Shown: positions 55,160-63,946 of the stretch, piece after piece
Layout: each line of letters begins with the position of its first letter
Numbering within the stretch: position 1 is the stretch's first letter
From: Solirubrobacter ginsenosidimutans
GTDB taxonomy: Bacteria; Actinomycetota; Thermoleophilia; Solirubrobacterales; Solirubrobacteraceae
DNA length: 64,000 nucleotides
Direction of reading: 5' to 3'
Assembly (NCBI RefSeq): GCF_027587205.1
Contig: NZ_JAPDOD010000040.1
Coordinates: forward strand, 1-64,000
The notes under the pieces: model-generated
Databases searched by the model: none
Told to the model about the DNA's origin: nothing
The model's input: only the letters and a program-made list of their open reading frames with translations
Position numbers and translations under genes: made by a program

Positions 55160-57151
55160 CTAGATCGCCTGTGCAGCGGCCACCCTGCGTGCGAGGTCGG
55201 CCATCGCCGCCGGGTCGCTGAGCGTCGTGACGTCGCCGAGCGGGCGGCCCTCCATGATGTCGCGAAGCAGCCGCCGCATGATCTTCGCGGAGTTCGTCTT
55301 CGGCAGCTCGTCGATCCACACGATGCATTTCGGCCGCGAGATCTTGCCGATGTAGCGCGCGACGTGCTCACGGATCTCGGCCTCCAACTCAGGCGTGCCC
55401 TCGAGTTCGCCGCGTAGGATCACGAAGGCGACGATCGCCTGGCCCGTGCTCGCGTCCGACTGCGCCACGACCGCAGCCTCGGCGACCTTGGCGTGGGTCA
55501 TGATCACCGACTCGACCTCGGCGGTGGAGAGGCGATGCCCGGACACGTTGATCACGTCGTCGATGCGCCCCACGATCCACAGGGAACCGTCCTGGTCGCG
55601 GATCGCGGCGTCCCCGACCACGTACGTCTCAGGGCCGAAGCGCGACCAGTACGTCTTGACGTAGCGCTCGTCCTCTCCGTAGAGCGTGCGCAACATCGCG
55701 GGCCACGGGCGCTTGAGCACCAACAACCCCTGACCCTGGACGACGCTCTCACCGGTCTTCTCGTCCACGACGTCGGCCACCACGCCCGGCAACGCTTGAC
55801 ACGCCGACCCGGGCTTGGTCTCGGTGTGCCCGGGGACCGGCGAGATCATGATCTGACCGGTCTCGGTCTGCCACCACGTATCGACGATCGGACAGCGCTC
55901 GCGGCCGACGACGACGTGATACCACAACCATGCCTTGGGATTGATCGGCTCGCCGACGGATCCGAGCACGCGCAGGGTCGAGAGGTCATGGACATTGGGC
56001 TCTTCTGCCCCCCACTTCATGCAGGCACGGATCGCCGTCGGCGCCGTATAGAAGACCGTCACCCCGTAACGCTCGATCAGCTCCCACCAGATGCCCCTGT
56101 GGGGATAGTCAGGCGCACCCTCGAACATCACGCTCGTCGCGCCATTGCACAGCGGCCCGTAGACGATGTAGGAGTGACCGGTGACCCAGCCGACATCGGC
56201 CGTACACCAGAACACGTCACGCTCGGAATCGAGATCGAACACCAGCTTGTGCGTCGAGCTGACACCGGTCAGGTACCCACCGGTGGTGTGGACGATCCCC
56301 TTCGGCTTGGCCGTCGAGCCCGAGGAGTAGAGGATGAACAGCGGGTGCTCGGCCTCCATCGGATGCGCCGGGCAGACGTCGTCGGCGGCGGCGAGGATCT
56401 CGTCGTAGAAAACATCTCGACCTGGCCGCATCGGCACGTCGATGCCAACATGGCGCACGACCACGATGTGCTCGAGCGAATCGAGCTCACCGGCGGCATC
56501 GTAGGCGGCCTTGACCGGCATGGTCTTGCCCTTGCGGCGCCCACCGTCGGCGGTGACCAAAACCTTGGCGGCCGAGACCTTCATGCGGTCCTTGACCGCC
56601 TCGGGCGCGAACCCGCCGAACACGACGTTGTGCGGCGCGCCGATGCGTGCGCACGCGAGCATCGCGACCACGACCTCGGGGATCATCGGCAAGTAGATTC
56701 CTACGATGTCGCCCTTGCCTACCCCGAGCCTTTTGAGTGCGTTGGCGAACCGCTGGACATCGCGCAGCAGTTCGGCATAGGTGATCGCGCGCTGCTCGCC
56801 CTCCTCGCCGGCCCAATGAAACGCCACGCGGTCGCCGTGGCCAGCCAGTACGTGCCGGTCCAGGCAGTTATAGGAAACGTTCAGCGTCCCGTCGGCGAAC
56901 CACGTGTAGAACGGCGGATTGGACTCGTCGAGCACGCTCGCGAACGGCGTGTCCCAATGCAGCGTCCGGGCCTGCTCGGCCCAGAACGCCGCCTGATCGC
57001 TCTCGGCGAGTACGTCCGGCGCCGCGCCGCGGCCGCGCGCGGTGGCGGCGAAGTGCGCGGGCGGCGAGAAACGCTTCTGTTGCAGCAGCTCCTCGAGTCG
57101 GCGATCCAGCTGCTCACCGGAGAGAAGCAGCGACGGTGCGGAGGTGGACAT
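55160..57151 (-). CDS. acs: Acetyl-CoA synthetase
   Basis: A 663-residue AMP-forming enzyme of normal length. P-loop-like motif ILYSSGSTAKPKGIVHTTGG near residue 265, DTWWQTETGQIM near residue 415, and the acetylation/catalytic Lys segment PKTNSAKIMRR near residue 618. It activates acetate with ATP and CoA. It is third after adk and thiolase on the same strand, 42 bp behind the thiolase stop. The spacer has a partial leader copy with Shine-Dalgarno AGGAACC. Confidence 0.95.
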   Translation of the reverse strand: MSTSAPSLLLSGEQLDRRLEELLQQKRFSPPAHFAATARGRGAAPDVLAESDQAAFWAEQARTLHWDTPFASVLDESNPPFYTWFADGTLNVSYNCLDRHVLAGHGDRVAFHWAGEEGEQRAITYAELLRDVQRFANALKRLGVGKGDIVGIYLPMIPEVVVAMLACARIGAPHNVVFGGFAPEAVKDRMKVSAAKVLVTADGGRRKGKTMPVKAAYDAAGELDSLEHIVVVRHVGIDVPMRPGRDVFYDEILAAADDVCPAHPMEAEHPLFILYSSGSTAKPKGIVHTTGGYLTGVSSTHKLVFDLDSERDVFWCTADVGWVTGHSYIVYGPLCNGATSVMFEGAPDYPHRGIWWELIERYGVTVFYTAPTAIRACMKWGAEEPNVHDLSTLRVLGSVGEPINPKAWLWYHVVVGRERCPIVDTWWQTETGQIMISPVPGHTETKPGSACQALPGVVADVVDEKTGESVVQGQGLLVLKRPWPAMLRTLYGEDERYVKTYWSRFGPETYVVGDAAIRDQDGSLWIVGRIDDVINVSGHRLSTAEVESVIMTHAKVAEAAVVAQSDASTGQAIVAFVILRGELEGTPELEAEIREHVARYIGKISRPKCIVWIDELPKTNSAKIMRRLLRDIMEGRPLGDVTTLSDPAAMADLARRVAAAQAI

Positions 57152-57193
57152 ACTCGGTTCCTGACGCTTGCGTTCGGCGCTGACCGTTGTAGG
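57152..57193 (-). promoter_or_regulatory. Half copy of the leader (platform only) before acs
   Basis: The thiolase-acs spacer, read on the minus strand, contains GCCGAACGCAAGCGUCAGGA, then ACC. This matches the platform of leader A (CAACGCAAGCGCCAGGAGCC) and of leaders D and G, but P1 and P2 are absent. It may be an internal relic of an ancestral acs leader. Confidence 0.45.
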
Positions 57194-58384
57194 TCAAGCC
57201 GCCCCGTTGACGATCACGGCTGCCTGTCCCTGGCCGCCGCCCACACACAACGTCGCGACACCGCGGTGAAGATGCTCGCGTTTCATCTCATGCAGCAGCG
57301 TGACGAGGATGCGCCCCCCGCTGGCGCCGATCGGGTGGCCGAGCGCGATCGCGCCGCCGTGCGGATTCACGCGCTCCTCCGCGATGCCCAACTCGTTACG
57401 GACGGCGAGCGACTGCGATGCGAATGCCTCATTGAGCTCGAACAGATCGACGTCCTCGACACGCAGGCCGATCTTCGCGAGCGCCTTGCGCGTCGCCGAG
57501 ATCGGACCGATGCCCATGACGCGGGGCTCGACACCAACCGAGGCGTAGCTCTCGACCGTGCCGAGCGGGACGAGACCACGTTTGGCGGCCATGGTCTCCG
57601 ACATCACGACCAGGGCCGACGCGCCGTCGTTGACCCCGGAGGCGTTGCCGGCGGTGACGGTGCCGCCGTCCTTGCGGAACGCCGTGTGCAGCTTTCCCAG
57701 CGTGGCGGTCGTCGTGCCGGCGCGCGGGTGCTCGTCGTTGTCCACGAGCCGCGGCCCACCCTTCTTCTGGGGCACCTCAATTGGAACGATCTCCTCCTTG
57801 AAGGTCCCGTCGGCGATCGCGCGCTCGGCTTTCTGCTGGCTCTTGGCCGCGAAGTCGTCCTGCTGCTCGCGCGTGATGCCGTAGTCCTCGGCGACGTTCT
57901 CGGCGGTGATTCCCATATGGCCGTTGTCGAAGGCGTCGATGAGCCCGTCATGGACCATCGAGTCGACCATCGTCGCGTCGCCCATGCGCGCTCCGAAGCG
58001 GCCGCTGGGCACCAGGTACGGCGCTCGCGTCATGTTCTCCATGCCGCCGGCGACGATGATGTCGGCGTCGCCTGCGCGAATGATCTGCGCCGCGAGTGTC
58101 ACGGCCTTCAGCCCGGAGCCGCAGAGCATGTTGAGCGTCGTCGCGGGCACCTCGACCGGCAGTCCAGCTCCGATCGCCGCCTGCCGCGCGGGGTTCTGGC
58201 CGAGGCCGGCCTGCAACACGCAGCCGAGCAACACCTCGTCCACATCCTCCGGTGCAATCTGGGCGCGCTCCAGCGCCGCCCGGATCGCGTGGCTGCCCAG
58301 CTCGGTGGCGGGCACGTCCTTGAAGCAGCCGCCGAACGTCCCGACGGGCGTCCGGACGGCGCTAACGATGACTGCTTGTTCCAT
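57194..58384 (-). CDS. Acetyl-CoA acetyltransferase (thiolase)
   Basis: A 396-residue thiolase. Nucleophile Cys88 in [13 protein letters not shown], His in [19 protein letters not shown], and second Cys in CVGGGQGQA. It condenses two acetyl-CoA to acetoacetyl-CoA or cleaves it. The ATG 58384 lies inside the end of the adk gene (23-bp overlap), so it is likely coupled. Its closest role links Acs (downstream) and acetoacetyl-CoA formation. Confidence 0.95.
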   Translation of the reverse strand: MEQAVIVSAVRTPVGTFGGCFKDVPATELGSHAIRAALERAQIAPEDVDEVLLGCVLQAGLGQNPARQAAIGAGLPVEVPATTLNMLCGSGLKAVTLAAQIIRAGDADIIVAGGMENMTRAPYLVPSGRFGARMGDATMVDSMVHDGLIDAFDNGHMGITAENVAEDYGITREQQDDFAAKSQQKAERAIADGTFKEEIVPIEVPQKKGGPRLVDNDEHPRAGTTTATLGKLHTAFRKDGGTVTAGNASGVNDGASALVVMSETMAAKRGLVPLGTVESYASVGVEPRVMGIGPISATRKALAKIGLRVEDVDLFELNEAFASQSLAVRNELGIAEERVNPHGGAIALGHPIGASGGRILVTLLHEMKREHLHRGVATLCVGGGQGQAAVIVNGAA

Positions 58385-59117
58385 GGTCTGCCTCCTGCTG
58401 TTCGGCGGATGGTGACGCCATGGCGGAGAGCCCCTGCCGGATCTGCGAGAAGACCGCGTCGGCGGACGGCGCTCCGTTGACGCGCAGAAGCTGTCCGAGG
58501 CGGGCATAGCGGGCGATGAGCGGCTCGGTCGCGTCGTGGTAGGCCGCCAGCCTCCGGCGGACCGCCTCAGGGTGGTCATCGTCGCGACGCACGAGTGGCG
58601 CGCCGTCTTCGTCGCAGACACTTTCCCGCGCGGGACGGTTGTACCGGACATGGAACACGTGACCGCTCGGGCATACCCGGCGTCCCGAGATGCGGTCGAT
58701 GACGACGTCGTCCGCCACGTCGACGAGGATCGCGGCGGTGAGGCAGCGGTCGCGTGCACGCAGCAGGTCGTCGAGCGCCTCCGCCTGTGCGACGGTGCGA
58801 GGGAAGCCGTCGAGCAGAAGCCCGGAGCCGGAGTCGTCGGGCAACGCATCGGTCACCATGGCGATCACAAGATCGTCCGGCACCAGTCGCCCCGCATGCA
58901 TGGGCTTGGATGCCGCAAGGCCGAGGTCCGTGCCACGGCCACGGTGACGGCGGAGCATGTCGCCGGTGGCGAGGTACACCACGTCGAACTGCTCGCGTAG
59001 GATCGCCGCCTGGGTACCCTTGCCCGCCTCTGGAGGCCCTAAGAGCGTGAGGTTGAGCGGCGCTCCGTGGCGTTGCTCCGCACGAGGTGTTTCGTATCGG
59101 TGGGTGAAGCGCTGGAT
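58362..59117 (-). CDS. adk: Adenylate kinase with no standard start codon at the leader
   Basis: About 250 residues. [14 protein letters not shown] is the P-loop (usually GPPGAGKGTQ; the Glu is unusual), followed by [13 protein letters not shown] and [20 protein letters not shown], and a lid with VCPSGHVFH. It makes 2 ADP from ATP + AMP. Behind leader G and its Shine-Dalgarno AGGAGCC the in-frame codon at the expected distance is ATC (59117-59115), not ATG. ATG 59156 is in frame but lies inside the leader. ATC start, sequence error or mutation are possible. Confidence 0.75.
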   Translation of the reverse strand: MQRFTHRYETPRAEQRHGAPLNLTLLGPPEAGKGTQAAILREQFDVVYLATGDMLRRHRGRGTDLGLAASKPMHAGRLVPDDLVIAMVTDALPDDSGSGLLLDGFPRTVAQAEALDDLLRARDRCLTAAILVDVADDVVIDRISGRRVCPSGHVFHVRYNRPARESVCDEDGAPLVRRDDDHPEAVRRRLAAYHDATEPLIARYARLGQLLRVNGAPSADAVFSQIRQGLSAMASPSAEQQEADHGTSSHR

Positions 59118-59121
59118 GGGC

Positions 59122-59231
59122 TCGGCTCCTGACGCGTGCGTTGAGGCGCGGACCATCGAGATCGACACGCCGACGTCGGCCGAGATGCTGGAGCCGAAAG
59201 AACATCGCTCGCCGTGGTTTGAAGCGAAGCG
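59122..59231 (-). promoter_or_regulatory. Tandem-hairpin leader, copy G (adk-thiolase-acs)
   Basis: Minus strand. P1 at 59206-59231: CGCU/AGCG, bulged U, CGCU/GGCG (G-U), loop UCAAACCAC. P2 at 59176-59197: UCGGCU/GGCCGA with loop CCAGCAUCUC. Shine-Dalgarno AGGAGCC at 59124-59130. The P2 first pair is U-A here instead of C-G, and the Shine-Dalgarno side (GGAGCCGA) changes with it, giving an 8-bp alternative helix. This double compensation is the best evidence that both pairings matter. A GUGUAAGCU box upstream resembles the one before copy B. Confidence 0.72.
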
Positions 59232-59279
59232 CACCCCTAGCTTACACCCGGCACGGCGTCCGGGCTGCCTTGTTTCCCG

Positions 59280-60050
59280 GGCCGCGATGGTGCGGAGGTC
59301 CGGGCGGCGTCCAGGGTCGCCTCATCGACGCCGGGCTCGCACGCAGCGTCCGCCCGATCTTGGTCGCGTCCTTGACGATCGCCGCGCCCCGGTCGTAGCC
59401 GATGAACGGGTTGAGCGCGGTCGCCACGGCGAGCGTCGACTCCGCGAAGCGGGCGCAGCCTTAGAGGTTGGCCTCGATCCCGCTTACGCACTTCTCGGTG
59501 AACAGCGCGCTCGCGGTCGAGACAAGCTGCGGCGACTGGAGCAGGTTGCGGGCGATCAGGGGGACGCGGACATTGAGCTCGAACTGGCCCTGTAGACCCG
59601 CCGATCGTGATCACCGCATCGTTGTGATCACCTGCACGCCGACCTGCATGACCACCTCGGTGATCACCGGGTTGACCTTGCCCGGCATGATCGAGGAGCC
59701 CTTCTGCAGCTCGGGCAGGAGCAACTCGCCGATCCCCACGCGCGGTCCCGAGCCATCAGCGCCAGGTCGCCCGCGATCTTGATCCGACACGGCGAGGACC
59801 TTGAGGGCACCGGAGAGCTCGACCAGCGCGTCGCGGTTGGCCGGCGCCTCGAAGGGTCCCTCCGGAGCGTCGACCGCGAAGCTCGTTTCGGCGGTGAGGC
59901 GATCGCGGACGCGCGCGGCGAATTCGGCGTGGATGTTAAAGCCTCTGCCGGTCGCTGTTGCGCCTAGCGGGACCTGCGCCACCTGTGGCAGCGCATTGCG
60001 CACACGCGGCGCGCGCCGAGGCGGACCTGCGCCGCGTAGCCGCCGAACTC
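59280..60050 (-). pseudogene. Class II fumarase (fumC), 5'-truncated and frameshifted
   Basis: Reading the minus strand from about 60050: EFGGYAAQVRLGARRV, a 2-base insertion, then ALPQVAQVPLGATATGRG. The catalytic loop is intact (LPELQKGSSIMPGKVNP). After a frame change come FELNVRVPLIARNLLQSP and SGIEANL followed by a stop (TAA), then ALNPFIGYDRGAAIVKDATK. The first half of a normal fumarase is missing. It cannot be functional. Intact FumC hydrates fumarate to malate. Confidence 0.85.
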
Positions 60051-61034
60051 AATGCCGTCATCAGTGCCGTGGTCCGCAAGGGCGAAGTCGAGCACGGCGA
60101 CACCTTCGTCGGATTCCGTGACGGCTGGAAGGGCCTGACCGAGAACCTCACCCGCCGCTCGACGTCGAGCTCTGTTGCGGCATCCTGCCCAAGGGCGGAA
60201 CCATCCTGGGCACGTCGCGGACCAATCCGTACAAGGTCGAAGGCGGGGTCGATGCCGTCAAAGAGACGCTGAAGCAGAACGACATCGATGCTCTCGTCGC
60301 CATCGGGGGCGACGACACGCTCGGCGTCGCGCACAGGCTGTCACAAGCTGACGTGCACGTCATCGGAGTCCCGAAGACGATCGACAACGACTTGTCGGCC
60401 ACTGAGGTCACGTTCGGTTTTCATACCGCCGTACAGATCGCGACCGACGCGATCGATCGCCTGCACACGACCGCCGAGTCACACGACCGCGTCTTCGTCT
60501 GCGAGGTGATGGGCCGCCACGCCGGTTGGATCGCGATGTACCCCGGCCTGGCCGGCGGTGCCGCCGAGATCCTTATCCCCGAGCAGCCGTTCGACATCGA
60601 CGAGGTTGCGGCCAAGATCAAGCAGCGTCACAGCAAGGGTCGCTACGCGTCGATCATCGTCGTGGCCGAGGGCGCCATCCCGAAGGAAGGCACCCTCTCG
60701 GTCGCCAGCGGCAAGGTCGATGCCTTCGGCCACGCTCAACTCGGGGGTATCGGCCAGTTCGTGGCCGACGCACTCGAAGAGCGCACCGGCTACGAGACAC
60801 GCGCGACCGTGCTGGGCCACATCCAGCTGGGGCGGAACGCCGACCGCGTACGACCGCGTGCTGGCCACCCGCTTCGGGTTACGGGCCATCGGCGCCGTGC
60901 ACGAGAACGCATTCGGCACGATGCTCGCCCTCAAGGGCGACGTCATCGACCTCGTTCCCCTCGGCGAGGCCGTCACCGAGCCAAAGACCGTCGGCCCCGC
61001 CTTTCTCGACGAGGCCGCGGCCTTCTTCGGCTAG
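60045..61034 (+). pseudogene. 6-phosphofructokinase, PPi-type signature, truncated and frameshifted
   Basis: Three frames give one PFK: LNAVISAVVRKGEVEHGDTF, then (frame change near 60150) ILPKGGTILGTSRTNPYKVE and DIDALVAIGGDDTLGVAHRL, then PKTIDNDLSATEVTFGFHTA, and (change near 60835) PTAYDRVLATRFGLRA. The start and the GGGDCPG loop are lost. GGDDT and PKTIDND, not GGDGS and PGTIDND, are marks of the PPi-dependent type. Frameshifts may be real or errors, but the missing start is not repaired by indels. Confidence 0.85.
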
Positions 61035-61957
61035 ACGAGCGCTTCGCGCTTGGCGTCGTCGTAGACCTTCACGAAGCGCAGGTAGTTGTCCGCGATCTGG
61101 TCGGAGGCGGCGGCGCGCTCGAGATCGCCGGCAAGGAAGCCCTTCAGCGCGTCCCACCAGATCGACCGCCCGATGGCGAAACCGATGAAGCCCTCGACCG
61201 GCGCCGCCTGCCGGAGCCAATGGTCGACCTTCTCGTCGGAGGCGCCGCGGCCCAGCAGGACCGAGGTCACGCCCTCACGGCCCTCGCCCGTGCGCGTCTG
61301 AGCGATCAGCATCTCAGCGTGCTCGCGGGCGTCGACGCCCTCGATCTTCCACACGTCGACGTCGATCCCGTGGTCGTGGATCTGCGCGATCGCGCGGCGC
61401 ATCAGCTCCGGGCGTAGCTCGGCGTCGTAGCGGTTCGAGTCGCCGCCGACGGCCTCGAGCTGGTCGGGCTCGGCCGGGACCAGCAGCTCGAACAGGAACT
61501 TGCGGTCGTGGTCGTGCAGCCAGTCGGCCAGCCGCTTGAGGCGGTCGAGCTGGCGCTGGTTCGTGTCGGCGTCGCCGTCGGGGTTGAGGCGGACGAGAAC
61601 CTTCGAGAAGTCGGCGTCGTCGGCCTCGATGTGCTCGCTGAAGGCATCCCCGTACTGGAAGTCGAACTCGCTCAGCCCGCTCTTCTCGATCGGCCTGGCG
61701 AGCTTGAGGCCAAGATCCTTCGCGAGCTCGGGGATGTCGCCGCCGAACTGCTCGTCGACCAGCACACCGGTGGCCGCGGGGTCGGCTCCGCGCTCGACGA
61801 TCTTCGCCATGCCCTCGAAGATCAGCTTCTTGGCGTCAGTGATCGTCTCCGTCTCCGCGGGCGTCGGGTCCCCCTCGATCCCGAACATCTTCGTCTGGAA
61901 GGACCCCCGGTGATCGAACGCGAGGATGTAGAGCTTGCCGTCATAGCCGAGCGTCAT
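61031..61957 (-). CDS. DUF2090/IolC C-terminal-like aldolase-fold protein
   Basis: A 308-residue protein. YILAFDHRGSFQTKMFG at the start, GVLVDEQFGGDI, FLFELLVPAEPDQLE, VWKIEGVDAREHAEMLIAQ, and GFAIGRSIWWDALKGFL are the DUF2090 blocks, found alone or fused to IolC (5-keto-2-deoxygluconokinase). The class is thought to act as 2-deoxy-5-keto-D-gluconate-6-phosphate aldolase or a sugar-phosphate aldolase. It is the only intact metabolic gene in this damaged region. Its stop overlaps that of the pfk relic. Confidence 0.82.
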   Translation of the reverse strand: MTLGYDGKLYILAFDHRGSFQTKMFGIEGDPTPAETETITDAKKLIFEGMAKIVERGADPAATGVLVDEQFGGDIPELAKDLGLKLARPIEKSGLSEFDFQYGDAFSEHIEADDADFSKVLVRLNPDGDADTNQRQLDRLKRLADWLHDHDRKFLFELLVPAEPDQLEAVGGDSNRYDAELRPELMRRAIAQIHDHGIDVDVWKIEGVDAREHAEMLIAQTRTGEGREGVTSVLLGRGASDEKVDHWLRQAAPVEGFIGFAIGRSIWWDALKGFLAGDLERAAASDQIADNYLRFVKVYDDAKREALV

Positions 61958-62094
61958 GGGAACCGCCTTTGTCGTAGAGAACAGCAGTAGGTCACGCGGG
62001 TGCCCATCACCCTCCGAGCGCCGCCCGCGCGCCGGCGACGCGCGCGATCCCGGCGCGAGCCGAGCGCGTCGAGCGCGTGCCGCGCGGCCACAGC

Positions 62095-62186
62095 GACCTT
62101 GTCGCCGCCGCAACGGCGACCGGAATCCCGCGGTCTGACTCGGCCGACGAGACCATCGGGCCATCGCCGACGGACGGATCCACAGG
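62095..62186 (-). pseudogene. Acyl-CoA dehydrogenase C-terminal scrap fused to the ALDH relic
   Basis: In one frame, [20 protein letters not shown] then PVAVAA matches the C-terminus of the acyl-CoA dehydrogenase at 46503-48434 (VDPSAGDGPMVPSAEIDLGI). It is directly joined to aldehyde dehydrogenase sequence. The rest of that dehydrogenase is absent here. See the finding on this chimera. Confidence 0.7.
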
Positions 62187-62853
62187 TCGTGGAAGAGCGT
62201 GTCCGTGGACGACGTCGGCGATCAGCGCGCACAACTTCAGGACCGACGACGGGGTCGGACTGGCCGGCTTGACGATCGTGCAGTTGCCGGCCGCAAAGGC
62301 GGGCGCGATCTTCCAGGCAGTCAGCAGCGGGAAGTTGAACGGGATGATGTGTCCGACCACGCCCGGCGGCTCCTGGAAGCGGTACGCGTACGTGTGGCTG
62401 TCGATCTCGGAGGATCCGGCCCTCTTCGGCGCGGACCGCGCCGGCGAAGTAGTGGAAGTGGTCGATCGCCAGCGGCACATCGGCGCCGAGCGTCTCACGC
62501 ACCGGCTTGCCGTTGTCCCAGCTCTCGACGATGGCCAGCTCCGCGAGGTTGGCCTCCATCACGTCGGCGATCGCGTTCAGCACCGACGCCCGCTCGGCGA
62601 GAGACCGCGCGGCCCACGCATCCTTGGCCGCGTGGGCGGCGTCGAGCGCGAGCTCGATGTCGCCGCGTGTGGAGTCCGCGACCTCGCAGATCACTTCGCC
62701 CGTGACGGGCGTGCGGTTCTCGCGGTATTTGCCGTGGACCTGCGCAACGAAGGCTCCGTCGATGAAGTTGCCGCACTGCGTAGCGACGGTGATCGGACTG
62801 TCAGCGGAACCCGGGGCAGGATCGGTGGTGCGCTCTCGAAGGATTGCGGTCAT
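62187..62853 (-). pseudogene. Aldehyde dehydrogenase, truncated and frameshifted
   Basis: From an ATG at 62853: NFIDGAFVAQVHGKYRENRT and [20 protein letters not shown] are an ALDH start. At about 62420 the homology moves to another frame with [20 protein letters not shown], then [20 protein letters not shown], the NAD-binding part. It stops near [14 protein letters not shown], before the catalytic Cys and Glu. The product cannot be active. Upstream AACGGGAAAG may be its Shine-Dalgarno. Confidence 0.85.
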
Positions 62854-62986
62854 GGTCTTTCCCGTTCGGTGATAACGCGCTGCTGCCATGAGAGGTCATC
62901 ACTGATGACACCCAGATACATCGGTAGTCCACACGCACTCGCTGCGGGCGACTACGTCCACGAGCCGGCTTTGGCCGTGACCCGTG

Positions 62987-63226
62987 CTACGGGACTAGTG
63001 ACGCGCGGAATTCGCGGCGGACGGAAGCGGTCTCGCCCCTCGCGAGCCGCAGATCGCGCTCAACGTCTTCCAGTACGCCATTCAGCGTGGTCTGGTTTCC
63101 GTCGGCGCGCACGTCGGCGGCCGCCGTTCGTAACGTGACGGTGGAGGCGTGCAGGCGACCGAGGCGGTCGAGCAGGACGTCGACGGCGTCCCGACGCGAA
63201 GCAGCGGAGGTCGTGGAATCGGTCAT
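62987..63226 (-). CDS. Short hypothetical protein (79 residues)
   Basis: Starts MTDSTTSAASRRDAVDVLLD and continues as an amphipathic, Arg/Asp-rich chain with possible helices, no cysteines and no membrane segment. No family recognised. It lies between the ALDH relic and the ABC1 kinase relic. ATG 63226 has AAGG-like bases upstream. It may be real or a chance frame in degraded DNA. Confidence 0.4.
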   Translation of the reverse strand: MTDSTTSAASRRDAVDVLLDRLGRLHASTVTLRTAAADVRADGNQTTLNGVLEDVERDLRLARGETASVRREFRASLVP

Positions 63227-63479
63227 GGAAGGACGGTACGGCCGGCGAGGGCTCCGGCCATCAGCGCAAGGCCGCCACTCGCCGCGGGAAACTACCCTCG
63301 ATCCGTTCGATGATCGTCGGACAGGGGCAGCCGGGGACGATCACGCCGTGATGTGCTCCCGAATGCGGGTGTGCGCGCCGGCAGGCTGCGTTCTGCCCGT
63401 GCAATCTCCGGGGCAAGCGACAAGTCCGCGGCGAGAGCTCACCGACGATTCCGGGGTTCGGCGCGTGGTGGGAACGCAG

Positions 63480-63946
63480 AGCGGGTACTGCTCCGTGGGG
63501 AGGGCATCGAGGCCGGGGTCGCGAGTGACGTACTGGTGCCGCGCGTGCACACTGACTTCTCGGCGCGCCGCGTGCTGGTCACCGAGTACGTCGAAGGCCT
63601 GCGGGCGGACGAGATGACGCGCCTGGCGGCGCGGAGCGCGACCGCTTCGGCGAGATCGCCTTCCGCTTCTACTTCGGCCTCATGCGCGACGTCGAAGCGG
63701 ACAAATCTCGACGGCGAACGCGAGATCACGCGCGCGCCCGCCGTACTTCGCGTCGATGCGCCACGTCGGAATGCCGCCCCGACGCTCCTGCTGCGTCGCA
63801 GGGAGCTTCAGATGCTCGCGCTGCTCGGCGAGCTCCATGCCGGAGCCGACTGGGGCCCGATCACCGCCGAGCACCACTCCGACGTGCTCCCCTCCACCGT
63901 CCTCGGGCGCGAGGATCACGCGTTCTTCGTGACACACACGCGCTGA
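63480..63946 (+). pseudogene. ABC1/UbiB-family kinase remnant
   Basis: VLVPRVHTDFSARRVLVTEY followed by VEGLRADEMTRLA is a typical ABC1/AarF motif. After a frame change at about 63635 comes DRFGEIAFRFYFGLMRD. The kinase core with the DPHPGN-type loop is missing. Further on, in other frames, YFASMRHVGMPP and LLLRRRELQMLALLGELHAG resemble the family C-terminus. So it is a deleted and frameshifted relic. The last 54 bases of the window (63947-64000) hold nothing I can support. Confidence 0.65.

Noticed and set aside
55493..58480. 995-codon open frame antisense to acs and thiolase
   Set aside because: Its composition is typical of an antisense frame in high-GC DNA. acs and thiolase on the other strand have full catalytic motifs.
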